Part shown: positions 20,201 through 26,300 of the stretch, in pieces
Layout of the letters: every line of letters starts with the position of its first letter
Numbering within the stretch: the first letter of the stretch is position 1
Assembly (NCBI GenBank): GCA_032622095.1
Contig: CP136063.1
Location: 92,979,980-93,043,979, forward strand
DNA from: Siphonodentalium dalli
Taxonomy: Eukaryota; Mollusca; Scaphopoda; Gadilida; Siphonodentaliidae
Direction of reading: 5' to 3'
Length of the DNA: 64,000 nt
Program-made: the position numbers and the translations under genes
Notes under the pieces: model-generated
What the model was told of the DNA's origin: nothing
Database searches by the model: none
The model's input: the letters and a program-made list of their open reading frames with translations, nothing else

Positions 20201-22836
20201 CATAATATAACTCCATGTTTCCCTTCTCATGAATATAATAAGCTTCTAGCACAGATATGAAGATAATTACAGTCTAAATTGTGCACAACAACTGACATGT
20301 ACAGGTTTACTCCAGTAACTGTTTTGGCGCATTTTATATTTTGAATTCTCCAGCAAACACCAGATAAGATTTCTCGACCACATGTTCTAGATTAAATCAT
20401 TTACCCACCATTGAAATCTGACTTAAAAATATCTACCCTATTTCTAACATATTCTCATGTGAGAAAATCACACTTAGCTTACTTTTCTGGAATTGGAGAA
20501 TACAGAATTTTAAAGTTTGTATTTCTTATGAGATCTAACGTGAGAATTTCTGACTTTGAAAATATCCAATAAGTTTTTGTGGAAAAATTTCAAAGTCTGC
20601 ATTTCTCATAAGAAATCACGTGAATTTTTTTTAACTCAGGAATGTTTTTAAAAACTTACTTGAAGGATGATAATTTCAAAGTCTATTTTTCTCATGCGAA
20701 CTCAAATTAGAATTTGCAACTTAGAAAAATATACTACGGTTCAATGGAAATATTTCTAAGTCTGAATTTCTTACGAGATCTCATATTTCTCACGTGAGAA
20801 ATTTTTCTCACATAAGACCCTTGGTTAGAAAATGGATTTCTAACATCTTCTCACAAGGTTCATGTTAGTTTTCTCTGCTTTGCATATCTTTCTAATATGC
20901 TTCTCATGAGATTCTTATAAGATTCTAACAACTTCTCATGAGAAATATCTGTATGGGCAAGACCATACTATTGATGTGCCATAATAATACTGCTATTTCT
21001 TAGCCTGTTGGGTTATTTCAATATTACTAGAAGGGGGTTACACATTAATTACATTAATTGGATTATGGTATGAATCACTGCTTCAGAATTTATTTTAATT
21101 TGATTGCATGTGCTTCAGTGCAATTGAATTGCGCTTTGAACAGCACAGTGCAATCTAATATATAAATGCAAATTGTGTGCGTCTCTCTCTGACTCTCTAC
21201 ATATGTGTATATATGTGTGATCCTTAATATATATAGCTGTCCACATTTCTCCACCGATTGCACTGAAATTTGGCATGGCTATGTATTTCGACATACCAGT
21301 TAACATTATATGGGTCACATTTCTATCCGATGTCGCGTTTTGAAGTCGTATCCACACTGGCAAAATGGTTTCTTGTGAACTACTTGGCGGATCACACTGA
21401 ATTTAGTATGGTTGCATGCATATAGTGTATTTAGGCCCTCTGGATAACATGGACTGGATCCTGATTCCATAACGTGGAGTTTAGACATTATAACCACACA
21501 GGGATCATGGTTCTCACAAACTATTGGGTGGATCTCACTGAAATGTGGTGTGGTCATGTATTTCGCTGGGTCCACTGCCAGACATTGCCTGTATAAATTT
21601 TCTACCTTTTCAGAACAAAGTACCATTTACAATAACACTCTTTAATATTCCTGGGCAACGCCTATAGTGGTACATCCACTAGTTATTAATAAATGTGAAT
21701 TTGGCATCCCATAATTTCCTACATCAAACATGTATGAACAAATCAACCAAACAATTATCTGGTATGAAATCACCAAACAATCTGGCCGTACAAAAAGTCC
21801 ACATATATAATACAAAGTGACCATGGTATGTAATGGACTAATGGGGGAAGTCGGCATTTTGCATTCAGAACTTTATTCAGTGATATAATCTCGAATGAGA
21901 CTTATTTTCAGCCTGACAAACTTAAATTGGTATCTGATCGAGTCAGATCTACCCTGACCAGACCAGGTTGCGATCCCCGGTCCGCTAGCATGATCTCTAT
22001 AGAGATCAGTACACTACTTCTCGGCTACCGACTTACTTATACCAGTCGCTACTTGATACCAATGACTATGAGGGAGTATTGCGCCTTTCGCAGAGCTTGG
22101 TGAGTATACTTGGAGTGGGAACGAATTAATTCATACCGTACTGACAAACCAATTAAGGCTCATACATCGAAAATATACAGCAGATACATGAAATTAAGGG
22201 AAGTCGGTAGCCGAGAGGTAGCAATGTACTGGTCTCTCATGCTAGCGGACCGGGGATCGCAACCTGGTCAGGGTATTCTGACAAAAATCAGAACTCGGTC
22301 AGATAGTGAGATACATAGTTTGTCAGGCTGAAAAGTCTCGATCATTCGAGATCACTGAATAAAGATACGAATGCAAAATGCCGACTTCCCCCCATTACAA
22401 ACGCTTGTCCAGGTATGACCGTATGTTGTCGTGGGTGCAGTACGCTGTCCGATCGGGCGCGGACATTATATTTAATGCAGGCTGACCCGTGTACACGCCT
22501 TGGTGTGTGCACGTTAAAGAACACCATGCACAGCTAGGGTTATTAAGTTAGTATGCCATGGTAGCACCTGGACCAGTATGTCTACAACCAGAATTGGTTT
22601 CTGCACTGTAATAACTAATATCTACAGATACACTAATAATCCACTAGTATTAGTATTACTATTAATTTACACTTTACAGATATTGAAAATTAATTTAAAA
22701 TTTAATGGTAAACCTTCAAATACTCCTCGGAAGAGAAAATATCCACTTTATTTGGTCTAACACCTTTCAGTGGAACGGTGACAAATATTTGACTTTCTGT
22801 TTCTTCCCATGTGTAATCTTTTATAACCAAAGGCAT
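1..22836 (-). CDS. DNAAF4: DNAAF4 (DYX1C1) dynein axonemal assembly factor 4, partial gene
   Basis: Eight coding exons join in frame: 22836-22714, 16159-16009, 14376-14243, 13476-13366, 11336-11252, 10186-10050, 8699-8599 and 6045-5965, all minus strand. They give 307 codons plus two bases. Residues 1-90 form a CS (p23-like) domain, starting MPLVIKDYTWEETESQIFV. Residues 95-200 are a highly charged helical linker. Residues 225-237 carry the family motif VSFTPRVFPTPV, and residues 275-308 start the TPR region (DKGNSFFKAGDIKSAINAY). In the known family this cytoplasmic protein works with HSP90/HSP70 to pre-assemble dynein arms of motile cilia. The human protein is about 420 residues, so roughly 110 C-terminal TPR residues are missing. 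I found no matching exon between 1 and 5964, so they should lie left of the window. No frameshift or in-frame stop was seen. Confidence 0.93.
1151..2049. other. Intronic or downstream DNA with no identifiable gene
   Basis: No exon-like homology on either strand. A partial relative of the foldback repeat at 2050 (GATAAATAGAATATGTAATTC) occurs at about 1805-1835. The remainder is unassigned AT-rich sequence. Confidence 0.6.
2050..2216. repeat. Foldback (palindromic) repeat
   Basis: The arms 2073-2124 and 2138-2191 are nearly perfect reverse complements (TGTTTCTCTCATATGATATT against its complement) around a short GC-rich loop, CGCCGGAGGCTCG. The similarity extends outward, less perfectly, to ATAAATAGA on both sides. 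This is probably a foldback MITE. A related palindrome lies at 32548-32690. Confidence 0.8.
2217..2560. repeat. Dispersed repeat shared with 55228-55560
   Basis: Both places share TATTTATTACACACTTGTTC, then ACAAGCCCTGT, then a block around TTAATGGGTTTGT and TTGTGCCAT, in the same order and orientation. It is a degenerate interspersed repeat of unknown class. An open frame of 92 codons on the minus strand at 2464-2742 belongs to it and shows no recognisable domain. Confidence 0.65.
2750..3535. repeat. Degenerate tandem repeat, AAGATGGC family
   Basis: About five diverged units of roughly 150-170 bp, each with a core like AATCCAAGATGGC, then GGCAGCCATGTTTT, then CATCTAGAGGT and ATCCATATGAAGTTTG. 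The same family, in the opposite orientation, forms the array at 50712-52400. A poly-T run at about 2837-2866 interrupts the first unit. Confidence 0.8.
3600..3965. repeat. Three tandem units of about 105-115 bp
   Basis: Each unit contains GTTTGTTTGAATTATCG (or a variant), then CTGACCTCGCCAAAGCATAA, then an A/T-rich tail TTGAAAAAAC. Start points are near 3627, 3731 and 3834. The units are diverged, so the duplication is not recent. Confidence 0.75.
4018..5120. mobile_element. Non-autonomous hAT transposon 1
   Basis: This 1103-bp element has terminal inverted repeats starting TAGAGGTGCCACGATTA on the left and, in reverse complement, TAGGGGTGCCACGATTAATCG on the right. It is flanked by an exact 8-bp direct repeat CCTGTAAC at 4010-4017 and 5121-5128, which is the hAT hallmark. 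The subterminal regions repeat ATCGATTA and AATCGATAATCG several times. No transposase frame was seen inside. It lies in DNAAF4 intron 8. Confidence 0.92.
5129..5964. other. DNAAF4 intron 8, no feature recognised
   Basis: No exon, RNA gene or clear repeat was identified. A short TGTGTATAATACACAAGTGTG palindromic run lies around 5721-5750. Confidence 0.5.
5965..6045 (-). CDS. DNAAF4: DNAAF4 coding exon 8 (TPR start)
   Basis: 81 nt following the acceptor ATATTTCAG and ending at donor GTATCC, which is a weak donor. It completes residue Asn281 and encodes residues 282-307, SFFKAGDIKSAINAYSHAIR and onward, matching the first TPR helices of DNAAF4. It ends in phase 2. The next exon is not in the window. 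Confidence 0.9.
6046..7317. other. DNAAF4 intron 7, left part, with a dispersed repeat at 6930-7035
   Basis: Intron sequence with one recognisable repeat at 6930-7035 (TGGCATTTCTTTAGAACTGCATGAAATT, then GGCTTTTTCTACGGCAATGCC). Similar copies occur at 54325-54425 in the same orientation and at 60250-60360 inverted. The 132-codon minus-strand open frame over it is a repeat artefact. Nothing else was recognised. Confidence 0.6.
7501..8268 (+). mobile_element. ACTAG-type short interspersed element inside a MITE
   Basis: It starts ACTAGAAGGTGACCCGACTTCGTCCGGGC and carries one copy of the 122-bp module (AAATTTCAAGTCGAT, GTTTCCGAGAT, CTGCGCATGCGCGAAGC, GGCGACCCGATAAAATTCG). It ends with a CA microsatellite and TCTTTCAAAATATATAATAGAT. 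The same family is seen at 11825, 17155, 18161 and, reversed, at 48622. The class is not certain. Such 'AAATTTC..TCGAT' elements with a tandem ACAGACA-like tail are non-coding. Confidence 0.8.
8189..8224. repeat. CA microsatellite
   Basis: About 17 CA dinucleotides form part of the tail of the ACTAG-type element. Confidence 0.95.
8599..8699 (-). CDS. DNAAF4: DNAAF4 coding exon 7
   Basis: 101 nt after the acceptor ATTTGCAG, with strong donor GTAAGT. It encodes residues 248-280, starting WLKKQADTRKLIETEDADLM and ending RDKG, plus two bases of Asn281. It matches the region before the TPRs in DNAAF4 (tryptophan-led helix, then DKGN). Confidence 0.93.
8990..9261. mobile_element. Double-hairpin MITE (TTAACCCTT family)
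   Basis: It is bounded by TTAACCCTTCCATGAC and, in inverted form, GTCACAAAAGGGTTAA. Inside are two stem-loop blocks made from CATTCTCTTATATA and its complement, joined by GGCCTAACAATATTTACCTTGACC. It is in DNAAF4 intron 6. Confidence 0.85.
9320..9446. mobile_element. Mariner-like palindromic MITE, short form
   Basis: Ends are CAGTAATGCTCTAATTA and its complement, flanked by TA. Only one arm of the full palindrome is retained (GCTTTCCGATGAATGGCAAC to GTGGTTAAGAGGTCG). The full-length form is at 33194-33408. Confidence 0.87.
9605..9840. repeat. Interspersed element, GTTCAACAAA family
   Basis: It starts TTAACCCTTTATATACTAAAG and contains a central inverted repeat, TAATAAGTTCAACAAA against TTTGTTGAACTTATTA. 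Then come GCACTTTTATTTATCTGTCGTCTGC and ATTCCAATGTATACTT. Relatives lie at 60480-60735, 62435-62580 and 63130-63485. It is probably a MITE. Confidence 0.7.
10050..10186 (-). CDS. DNAAF4: DNAAF4 coding exon 6
   Basis: 137 nt from acceptor TTGAGCAG to donor GTTAGT. It completes Gly202 and encodes residues 203-247. These include SHGDDIFIENAGGAPAREAG and the family-conserved VSFTPRVFPTPVRESQ, followed by a short acidic stretch. A decayed or alternative duplicate of its first half lies 56 bp upstream in the transcript, at 10328-10242. Confidence 0.94.
10242..10328 (-). pseudogene. DNAAF4: Tandem duplicate of the first part of DNAAF4 exon 6
   Basis: It aligns closely with exon 6 from the acceptor onward: CCATGGTGATGATATTTTCATT, GGTGCTCCAGC, GGGAG, then AGAATAGAAGTCAG. 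Homology runs on, with gaps, to TTTCTGACG. The reading GCHGDDIFIENGNGAPARE parallels exon 6 (GSHGDDIFIENAGGAPARE). The donor region of exon 6 is missing. A GTATGT donor-like site follows after 87 nt, which makes the block symmetric in phase 1 and able to be included before exon 6 without a frameshift. It is either a dead exon duplicate or a cassette exon; the sequence cannot decide. Confidence 0.82.
10329..11251. other. DNAAF4 intron 5, no feature recognised
   Basis: AT-rich intron sequence; nothing recognised beyond the duplicated exon at its left side. Confidence 0.5.
11252..11336 (-). CDS. DNAAF4: DNAAF4 coding exon 5 (coiled linker)
   Basis: 85 nt from acceptor TTTTTCCGCAG to donor GTGCCT. 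It encodes residues 174-201, EKLRLLEEKKQADLEKKKQA and a Lys/Asn-rich end, plus one base of Gly202. This is the highly charged helix typical of the region between the CS domain and the TPRs. Confidence 0.9.
11600..11745. repeat. Degenerate repeat end with GACAGATGGATGG runs
   Basis: GGATGGACGGAAGGATGGATACC is followed by GACAGACAGATGCC and CCACCAGAGACTTCGTCTCAGGTGAGCTAAA. This resembles the end of the GAGCT-bordered elements at 44781. It is a partial copy. Confidence 0.5.
11825..12195 (+). mobile_element. ACTAG-type element, two 122-bp modules
   Basis: It starts ACTAGCCGATGAGCCCGACGTTG. Two modules follow (CTGCGCATGCGCGAAGC at about 11908 and 12030), then the tail module CGCCAATACGACAACGAC, GAGAATCGTAGATTTGTAT and GACAGACAGACAAAC. 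A 41-bp segment after the tail (GATTGTATCAAAATATATAAG) is duplicated at 12172 and 12213. The arginine-rich open frames in it are not genes. Confidence 0.85.
12290..13275. repeat. Degenerate tandem repeat, AGGGCTGTAACTCATAAATG family
   Basis: Four or more units of roughly 115-130 bp contain AAGGGCYGTAAYTC, GGTATCCTTTC and GCTATCAACA. The two units at about 12650 and 12766 are nearly identical and so recently duplicated. The right part (AAGGGCCATAACTCAG, ATGGACGAACGCCCCGAAGGACGGACAG) is more diverged. It fills most of DNAAF4 intron 4. Confidence 0.75.
13329..13352. repeat. Poly-C run (24 bases) beside the DNAAF4 exon 4 donor
   Basis: 24 consecutive C on the plus strand, which is poly-G in the DNAAF4 transcript. 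It begins 13 bases past the exon 4/intron boundary. Its length is likely unstable, and sequencing error in it is plausible. Confidence 0.95.
13366..13476 (-). CDS. DNAAF4: DNAAF4 coding exon 4 (coiled linker)
   Basis: 111 nt, 37 whole codons, from acceptor TTGCTAG to donor GTTTGT. It encodes residues 137-173, starting LEEEEKNRINTFKESETKKA, and contains MDELEQWKDDQ. This matches the helical linker of DNAAF4 that contains a conserved ..EAWK-type motif. Confidence 0.92.
13500..13919. other. DNAAF4 intron 3, left part, nothing recognised
   Basis: No repeat or gene signal was recognised in this stretch. Confidence 0.5.
13920..14134. mobile_element. Mariner-like palindromic MITE, full length
   Basis: A 215-bp palindrome with CAGTAATG ends flanked by TA. 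Both arms carry AACCACAGCAGAATTATGGG, TTTTCAGGATTTAGT and CCATTCATCGRAAAGCTCTC, mirrored around the centre. It lies 108 bp from DNAAF4 exon 3. Confidence 0.9.
14243..14376 (-). CDS. DNAAF4: DNAAF4 coding exon 3 (coiled linker)
   Basis: 134 nt from acceptor TGATTTATAG to donor GTGAGA. It completes Gly92 and encodes residues 93-136, DKEFAKRKRDEAVNRHQEKL, then a Glu/Lys-rich helix ending KYTLQEMMR. The KY.L..MM motif is shared with vertebrate DNAAF4. Confidence 0.93.
14571..14836. mobile_element. Double-hairpin MITE (TTAACCCTT family)
   Basis: TTAACCCTTCCATGACTGG at the left, ACCATGAAAGGATTAA at the right, with two ATTCTCTTATA stem-loops inside. It is in DNAAF4 intron 2. Confidence 0.85.
15049..15478. 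mobile_element. CAAGCCTGAGTTTAGTGTG MITE, long form
   Basis: Terminal inverted repeats CAAACCTGAGTTTAGTGTGCC and CACTAAACTCAGGCTTG enclose two 115-bp stem-loops, each built of AATGAGGTCCCCAGAGGGTGAA and its complement around a GCTATCCCGCATAGC centre. A spacer with GGTTCCCAATGGGTGTACATCA separates them. A right-truncated relative with the same spacer is at 42870. No clear target duplication was found for this copy. Confidence 0.85.
15745..15935. repeat. Two tandem units of about 92 bp
   Basis: AATGCATGTGGAAGTG, then TTTATGGTCACCATTCTGGCCC and GCTGCCGTCACCCCTGTAT occur twice, at about 15750 and 15843, with small indels. It is intronic in DNAAF4. Confidence 0.8.
16009..16159 (-). CDS. DNAAF4: DNAAF4 coding exon 2 (CS domain)
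   Basis: 151 nt from acceptor ATTCTTTCAG to donor GTAAAA. It encodes residues 42-91 (VSYPPYIFECFLYQPVDDSA, then VGNGAVVFKLKK and DDLWTSL) and one base of Gly92. The order PPY.FE.FL..PVDD..S...VGN..VVF.L.K...LW is the second half of the DNAAF4 CS domain. Confidence 0.95.
16160..16900. other. DNAAF4 intron 1, left part, nothing recognised
   Basis: Contains an alternating ACATATATAT tract at about 16312-16352. No gene or repeat family was recognised. Confidence 0.5.
16901..17047. repeat. Perfect 72-bp inverted repeat with a 3-nt loop
   Basis: The arm 16901-16972 (ACTTTAAATGGGGTTTAGAC to CTGGTATGAAAC) is an exact reverse complement of 16976-17047, with loop AGT. It has no mismatch over 72 bp. 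It is transcribed within DNAAF4 intron 1. It shows no similarity to the other families here. Confidence 0.95.
17155..18157 (+). repeat. 122-bp tandem array within an ACTAG-type element
   Basis: About seven modules of 122 bp, each with CTGCGCATGCGCGAAGC, GGCTCGGCGACCCGATAAAA, TCCGGGGCAAGATACATTC and AAATTTCAAGTCGATAGCTC. The array starts with ACTAGCCGATGAGCCCGACG and ends with CGCCAATACGACAACGTCC and the GAATCGTAGATTTGTAT tail. The fourth module carries an inserted 21-bp piece of the tail (CGCCAATACGACAACGACGCT) and then the array resumes. Open frames of about 100 codons here are repeat artefacts. Confidence 0.93.
18161..18516 (+). mobile_element. ACTAG-type element, short copy
   Basis: It starts ACTAGCCGATGAGCCCGACG only a few bases after the end of the 17155 copy, so the two are tandem. 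It carries one module with internal rearrangement (the AAATTTCAAGTCGATAGCTC block is doubled at 18202 and 18233) and the GACAGACAAACATAC tail. Confidence 0.87.
18778..21135. mobile_element. Candidate element filled with CACGTG palindromes
   Basis: The outer ends carry related inverted motifs, GTGCAATTCAATTGCGC (18784) and GTGCAATTGAATTGCGC (21118). Inside, from 18910 to 20955, the motif TTTCTCACGTGAGAAA and variants (CTCATGAGAA, CTCACGTAAG) recur on both sides. 18976-19138 is an inverted repeat bordered by CTCACGTGAGG with ATGCAAATTAGC arms. At least 14 CACGTG hexamers are present. No open frame of note was seen. I infer a non-autonomous DNA transposon with subterminal binding-site-like repeats. 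The boundaries are uncertain. Confidence 0.6.
19141..19385. repeat. 22-bp tandem array of a CACGTG palindrome
   Basis: About 11 units of TCTCACGTGAGAAAGAATCA with small variants (CACATG, CACGTA, one shortened unit). Each unit carries a 16-bp palindrome centred on CACGTG. Confidence 0.95.
21140..21640. repeat. Degenerate repeat, CACTGAAATTTGG type
   Basis: Diverged units with TTCTCCACCGATTGCACTGAAATTTGGCATGG and GGCGGATCACACTGAATTTAGTATGG recur at intervals of about 160 bp. It is a fragment of a tandemly built interspersed element in DNAAF4 intron 1. Confidence 0.55.
21843..22037 (-). mobile_element. tRNA-derived SINE, copy 1 (truncated)
   Basis: It reads on the minus strand from AAGTCGGTAGCCGAGAAGTAG through GCTAGCGGACCGGGGATCGC to GCCGACTTCCCCC. 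It lies inverted relative to copy 2, 160 bp away, and lacks the distal GTGTGCACGTTAAAGAAC part. Confidence 0.85.
22197..22545 (+). mobile_element. tRNA-derived SINE, copy 2 (longest)
   Basis: A Pol III A-box-like TAGCCGAGAGG at 22208-22218 and a B-box-like GGATCGCAACC at 22254-22264 have tRNA-like spacing. A body with GAATGCAAAATGCCGACTTCC follows, then a tail domain with GTGGGTGCAGTACGCTGTCC and GTGTGCACGTTAAAGAACACC. The tRNA head is diverged; this is not a functional tRNA. It ends about 170 bp from DNAAF4 exon 1. Confidence 0.87.
22714..22836 (-). CDS. DNAAF4: DNAAF4 coding exon 1 (start, CS domain)
   Basis: The start ATG at 22836-22834 is preceded by AAA. 123 nt, 41 codons, run to donor AAG|GTTTAC. 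It encodes MPLVIKDYTWEETESQIFVT then VPLKGVRPNKVDIFSSEEYL and Lys41. The MPL...DY.W.QT start and the V.LKGV...DVF...YLK frame are diagnostic of DNAAF4. The homologous N-terminus also fixes the start choice. Confidence 0.96.
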
Positions 22837-23310
22837 TTTGTAAAATATTAAACAATTCTTTCAGCGTCCCTGACAGCAGAAATTTCTGGATTTTGAGCCA
22901 ATCGCTATCATCCTAATATTTTGTCCGCGGCTAAATTTAGCCGGCTTCTACTTCCTGTTTTAATTTCACGTGGGATATTCGAAATAGGACGCGGATGCCT
23001 TGGATTTTCCCGACAATTTCCCCGACAATGTACTATTTACAGATAAATATTACAGGATCGAAATTCTATTGATATCATTAATACAGACAAAGGGAGGGCA
23101 GGAGTGATCAAACTCTTAAAAGTTAATCGAGGACATTCGCAGTCTCAGTTCGGTTCCGCGTCCAGTTTTGTGTCAGACGAAGAGATTCTGATGCAAGGAA
23201 CGGGAACATTTCCATCGTTATAAGCAAACAAACGGCAGAAAAATATATAGACTGAGATTGTTTTATATGAGAACTTCGCTAGTGATAATTATAATATACA
23301 ACAGAAGACA
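22837..23310. promoter_or_regulatory. Shared divergent promoter region of DNAAF4 and STOML2
   Basis: 474 bp separate the two start codons. Visible motifs are CCAAT at 22898-22902, an ETS-like ACTTCCTG at 22950-22957 and an E-box CACGTG at 22967-22972. There are also several CG-containing stretches (CCGCGGC, GGACGCGGATGCC) that are richer in CpG than the surrounding introns. I see no RFX X-box of the kind many ciliary genes use and no TATA box near either ATG. Transcription start sites are unknown. Confidence 0.65.
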
Positions 23311-23352
23311 ATGCTCCGTAACGCAACACTGCAGTCGTCCAGATTGTTATCG
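23311..23352 (+). CDS. STOML2: STOML2 coding exon 1 (mitochondrial presequence)
   Basis: ATG followed by 13 codons, MLRNATLQSSRLLS, to donor TCG|GTAAAA in phase 0. It is short, with two arginines and no acidic residue, as expected of a matrix-targeting start. It is assigned by its position before exon 2, frame continuity and the MLxRA-like start of the family, since the presequence itself is not conserved. Confidence 0.85.
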
Positions 23353-26300
23353 GTAAAACTAAAAAATAGTAAAAAACTTAAAAAGTAAAACAAAATGTAT
23401 CACTTAATGACATTGACACTGAGTATGACAGTATAACTATCAGATCACACCGAGGCGTGTACACAGGTCAGCCATTATTGTCCGCGCCTGATCGGACAGC
23501 GTACTGCACCCATGACAACATACCTGGACAAGTGTAGTAATGGGGGGGGGGGGGGGAAGTCAGCATTTTGCATTCAGATCTTTATTGAGTGATCTCGAAT
23601 GAGATCGACTTTTCAGCCTGACAAACTTGGTATCTGCTACCGACTTCCTGGACAGAATAATTGAGACGACTCAGGCCATATTCTGCAGTGACTGTCTCAG
23701 GTATTAAATGTAATTGGTTTCATCAGATAATGCAGATTAGAATTTAGAGTGATTGAGGGCATTAGATGAGGACATTAGACAATGACGAGAGGGGGTGTCT
23801 CCCTATCGCATTGAGGGGGGGGTTGGGTTATCTGTCCCGGGGGAAATTTTGGAAAAATACGATGCAAACTGCGTAATTTAGATCCGCCGTGACACAAAAA
23901 ATTGAGCTTTGATTTTTCCAAGTTTTCTCTCACAGGCCTGGAATTGAATTGTATCAAAATAGCCTATAGCTATTCTGAATGAAGCCATTGTCTTGTGGGG
24001 GGGGCTAACAGAATCCACTGGGCCGACCAGGGTTCGAACCAGTATCAGAGAAGTTTGTGACCTGAACCTGAAAATTGCTAAATCGTAATATCTATATAGT
24101 AGTCTATCTGCAGGGGGGACTGCCCCCCTGATTTGTTTTTCTGAAGTTAATTATAAATTTTAACTGAGCATATGGGAGGGACCAGTACACACTGGGCTGA
24201 CCATGGTTCGGCCCAGTGTGAGAAAATTTTGAAATCTGAACATACAAATTGCAAAATCCTAGCACCTATTGAGTAGCCTCAATGTTTCCAAGTGTTATAA
24301 ACTTCAAACCTGACACACCCTATAACTTATAAGGTTGGAAAATTTCCAACTGATGGTCATTTCGGTCCAAAATTTGGACCAAAAGTAGGCAAATATGCAA
24401 ATGAATGTCTAAAACAAAATATTCCCCACTAATATAGATTGTTGGAAAATCAATAAACGAAAGCGATTTCAACCTATTGTTTCGTGTGAAATTTCCAGCT
24501 TTTGTTGTGTGGGCCATGATATTTCGAACAGTTGAAAATTTTGACCAAGCTTGAGGGACATAGCTAAAATCACCCCTAGACGCAACAGGGGCAGTCCGGG
24601 CTGTTATCTTCGGTAGCGGTAAACATATTCGGCGATGGCGGCATTTTGGGGGTTAAATGCCAGGCTTTCGTGGGCGATTCGCCCTTGTTTCTTCGTGAAT
24701 GTAGTCGAGGGTATTTCCACAACATATACCGGTATGTAAGGAGTTATTAGCTGTACGAGGGCGATACGGGGGTCCTGGCTGTGAGTTTTTTTTTATTGGG
24801 GGCACACATTTGTAATTCTGGCTGAATCTGGCAAGTTTAGGGGTTAATATCGGTACTTCTGTTTGGCCGTGACCACCCATGTATGTGGGTTTCGACGACA
24901 CCCACACACAGATATGGCCACTAAAATCATCCCTAGATGCAACAGGGGCGGTCCGAGCTGTTTTGCTTCATCGCTGCGAACATATTCGCCGATGCCGGCA
25001 TTTTGAGGGTTAATAACGACACTTCTGTGTGATCGCGACCTCTGTCCGTGCGTGAGTGGGTTTCAATGACACCCTGCACATATATTGCCACTAAAATCAC
25101 CCCTATACTCCACAGGGGCGGTCCGGGTGGTGTTTAGTCACACCCCTTAATTGGCACTCTGTAGTCTTTGTGTGTACGGGTCTCTGCCCCGGCTATAGGG
25201 TGATATATGGTATATTCGCTGGACTTTCGAAGGCATTTGCTTTACTTTACACGACACCCTTTCGCTGTATGCATGGGTCTTTATATCCAATGATTCCGTC
25301 AGGCTACTTTTAGTTGGTTATGTTGTTGAACCACATGCAGGTCGAATTCCGGAGCCTTAAGCTGCTTTCACTGAAAAGCGGCTGATGCATGCGGCCTATT
25401 GATGCATGTGGCTATCGGACATTTCCAACCATAGTACCATACATATATATCACTGGGGTTGCGGCTGACGCAGTTAAACGCATCCGATTTCAAAAAGTTG
25501 CGCTTAACTGCGTCAGCCGCAACCCCAGTGATATATGCATGGTTTGAAACGTTGCGCCTATATAACCCGATAGCCGCAGCATGCATCAGCAACTCGGCTT
25601 TATACCGACATGGGTTGGCGGTCTATATTTATTAAGTTTGGGTGCACCAGTCTCTATGCAGACTAAGCCTGCATGTAGTATATGACTATATTTATATACG
25701 TCGTTCGTTCGAATGGAGATCCCGCTCAGCAATTGCCGTTTGGTCAACTGCTGCACATGACACGTTCGCCCGAACGGCGAACGGCAACCACCACCACCAT
25801 CAGGCACATGCAGGAAAAGGACCATTCGTTCGAAGAGTACGAACCCCCTTGGCTACGGGCTTGATGGAGTATATACATGTAACATAAAGTCACTTTTATT
25901 TTGCAGCAAACCCTGAGGCAGGCCAAACTTCAAGCTAGATATAGGACAAGCCTTCCTTGGAACACAATCATCCTGTTTGTACCACAGCAGCAATCATATG
26001 TCATAGAGCGTTTTGGCAAGTTCAATAAAATTCTTGAACCTGTGAGTATATTAATTCATTCAATTTCAATTTAAATGTGTACATAGAATAATCCAAATAA
26101 GAGTGGAAAGAAAATTTTAATTGAGATTATTGAGGCCGTAATTATAAGATTGTTTGTTTCCGCTCTCCCGACCGACCCGTTGTTTTGCTGCAGACTCAAA
26201 ATATAATATTCGACTTATTTATCAAATTTTTTTTTTCTCCAAACAGTGATTTCTGAGGGACTCTGTTTGGAATTATTCAATCCAAATGCTATAAGGAATA

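Noticed and set aside
22197-22280. Possible tRNA gene
   Set aside because: A and B boxes are present, but no cloverleaf or acceptor stem closes, and a SINE body follows; other copies share the same body.
24025-24045. GGTTCGAACC as an internal Pol III B box
   Set aside because: No A box at suitable distance and no tRNA-like fold.
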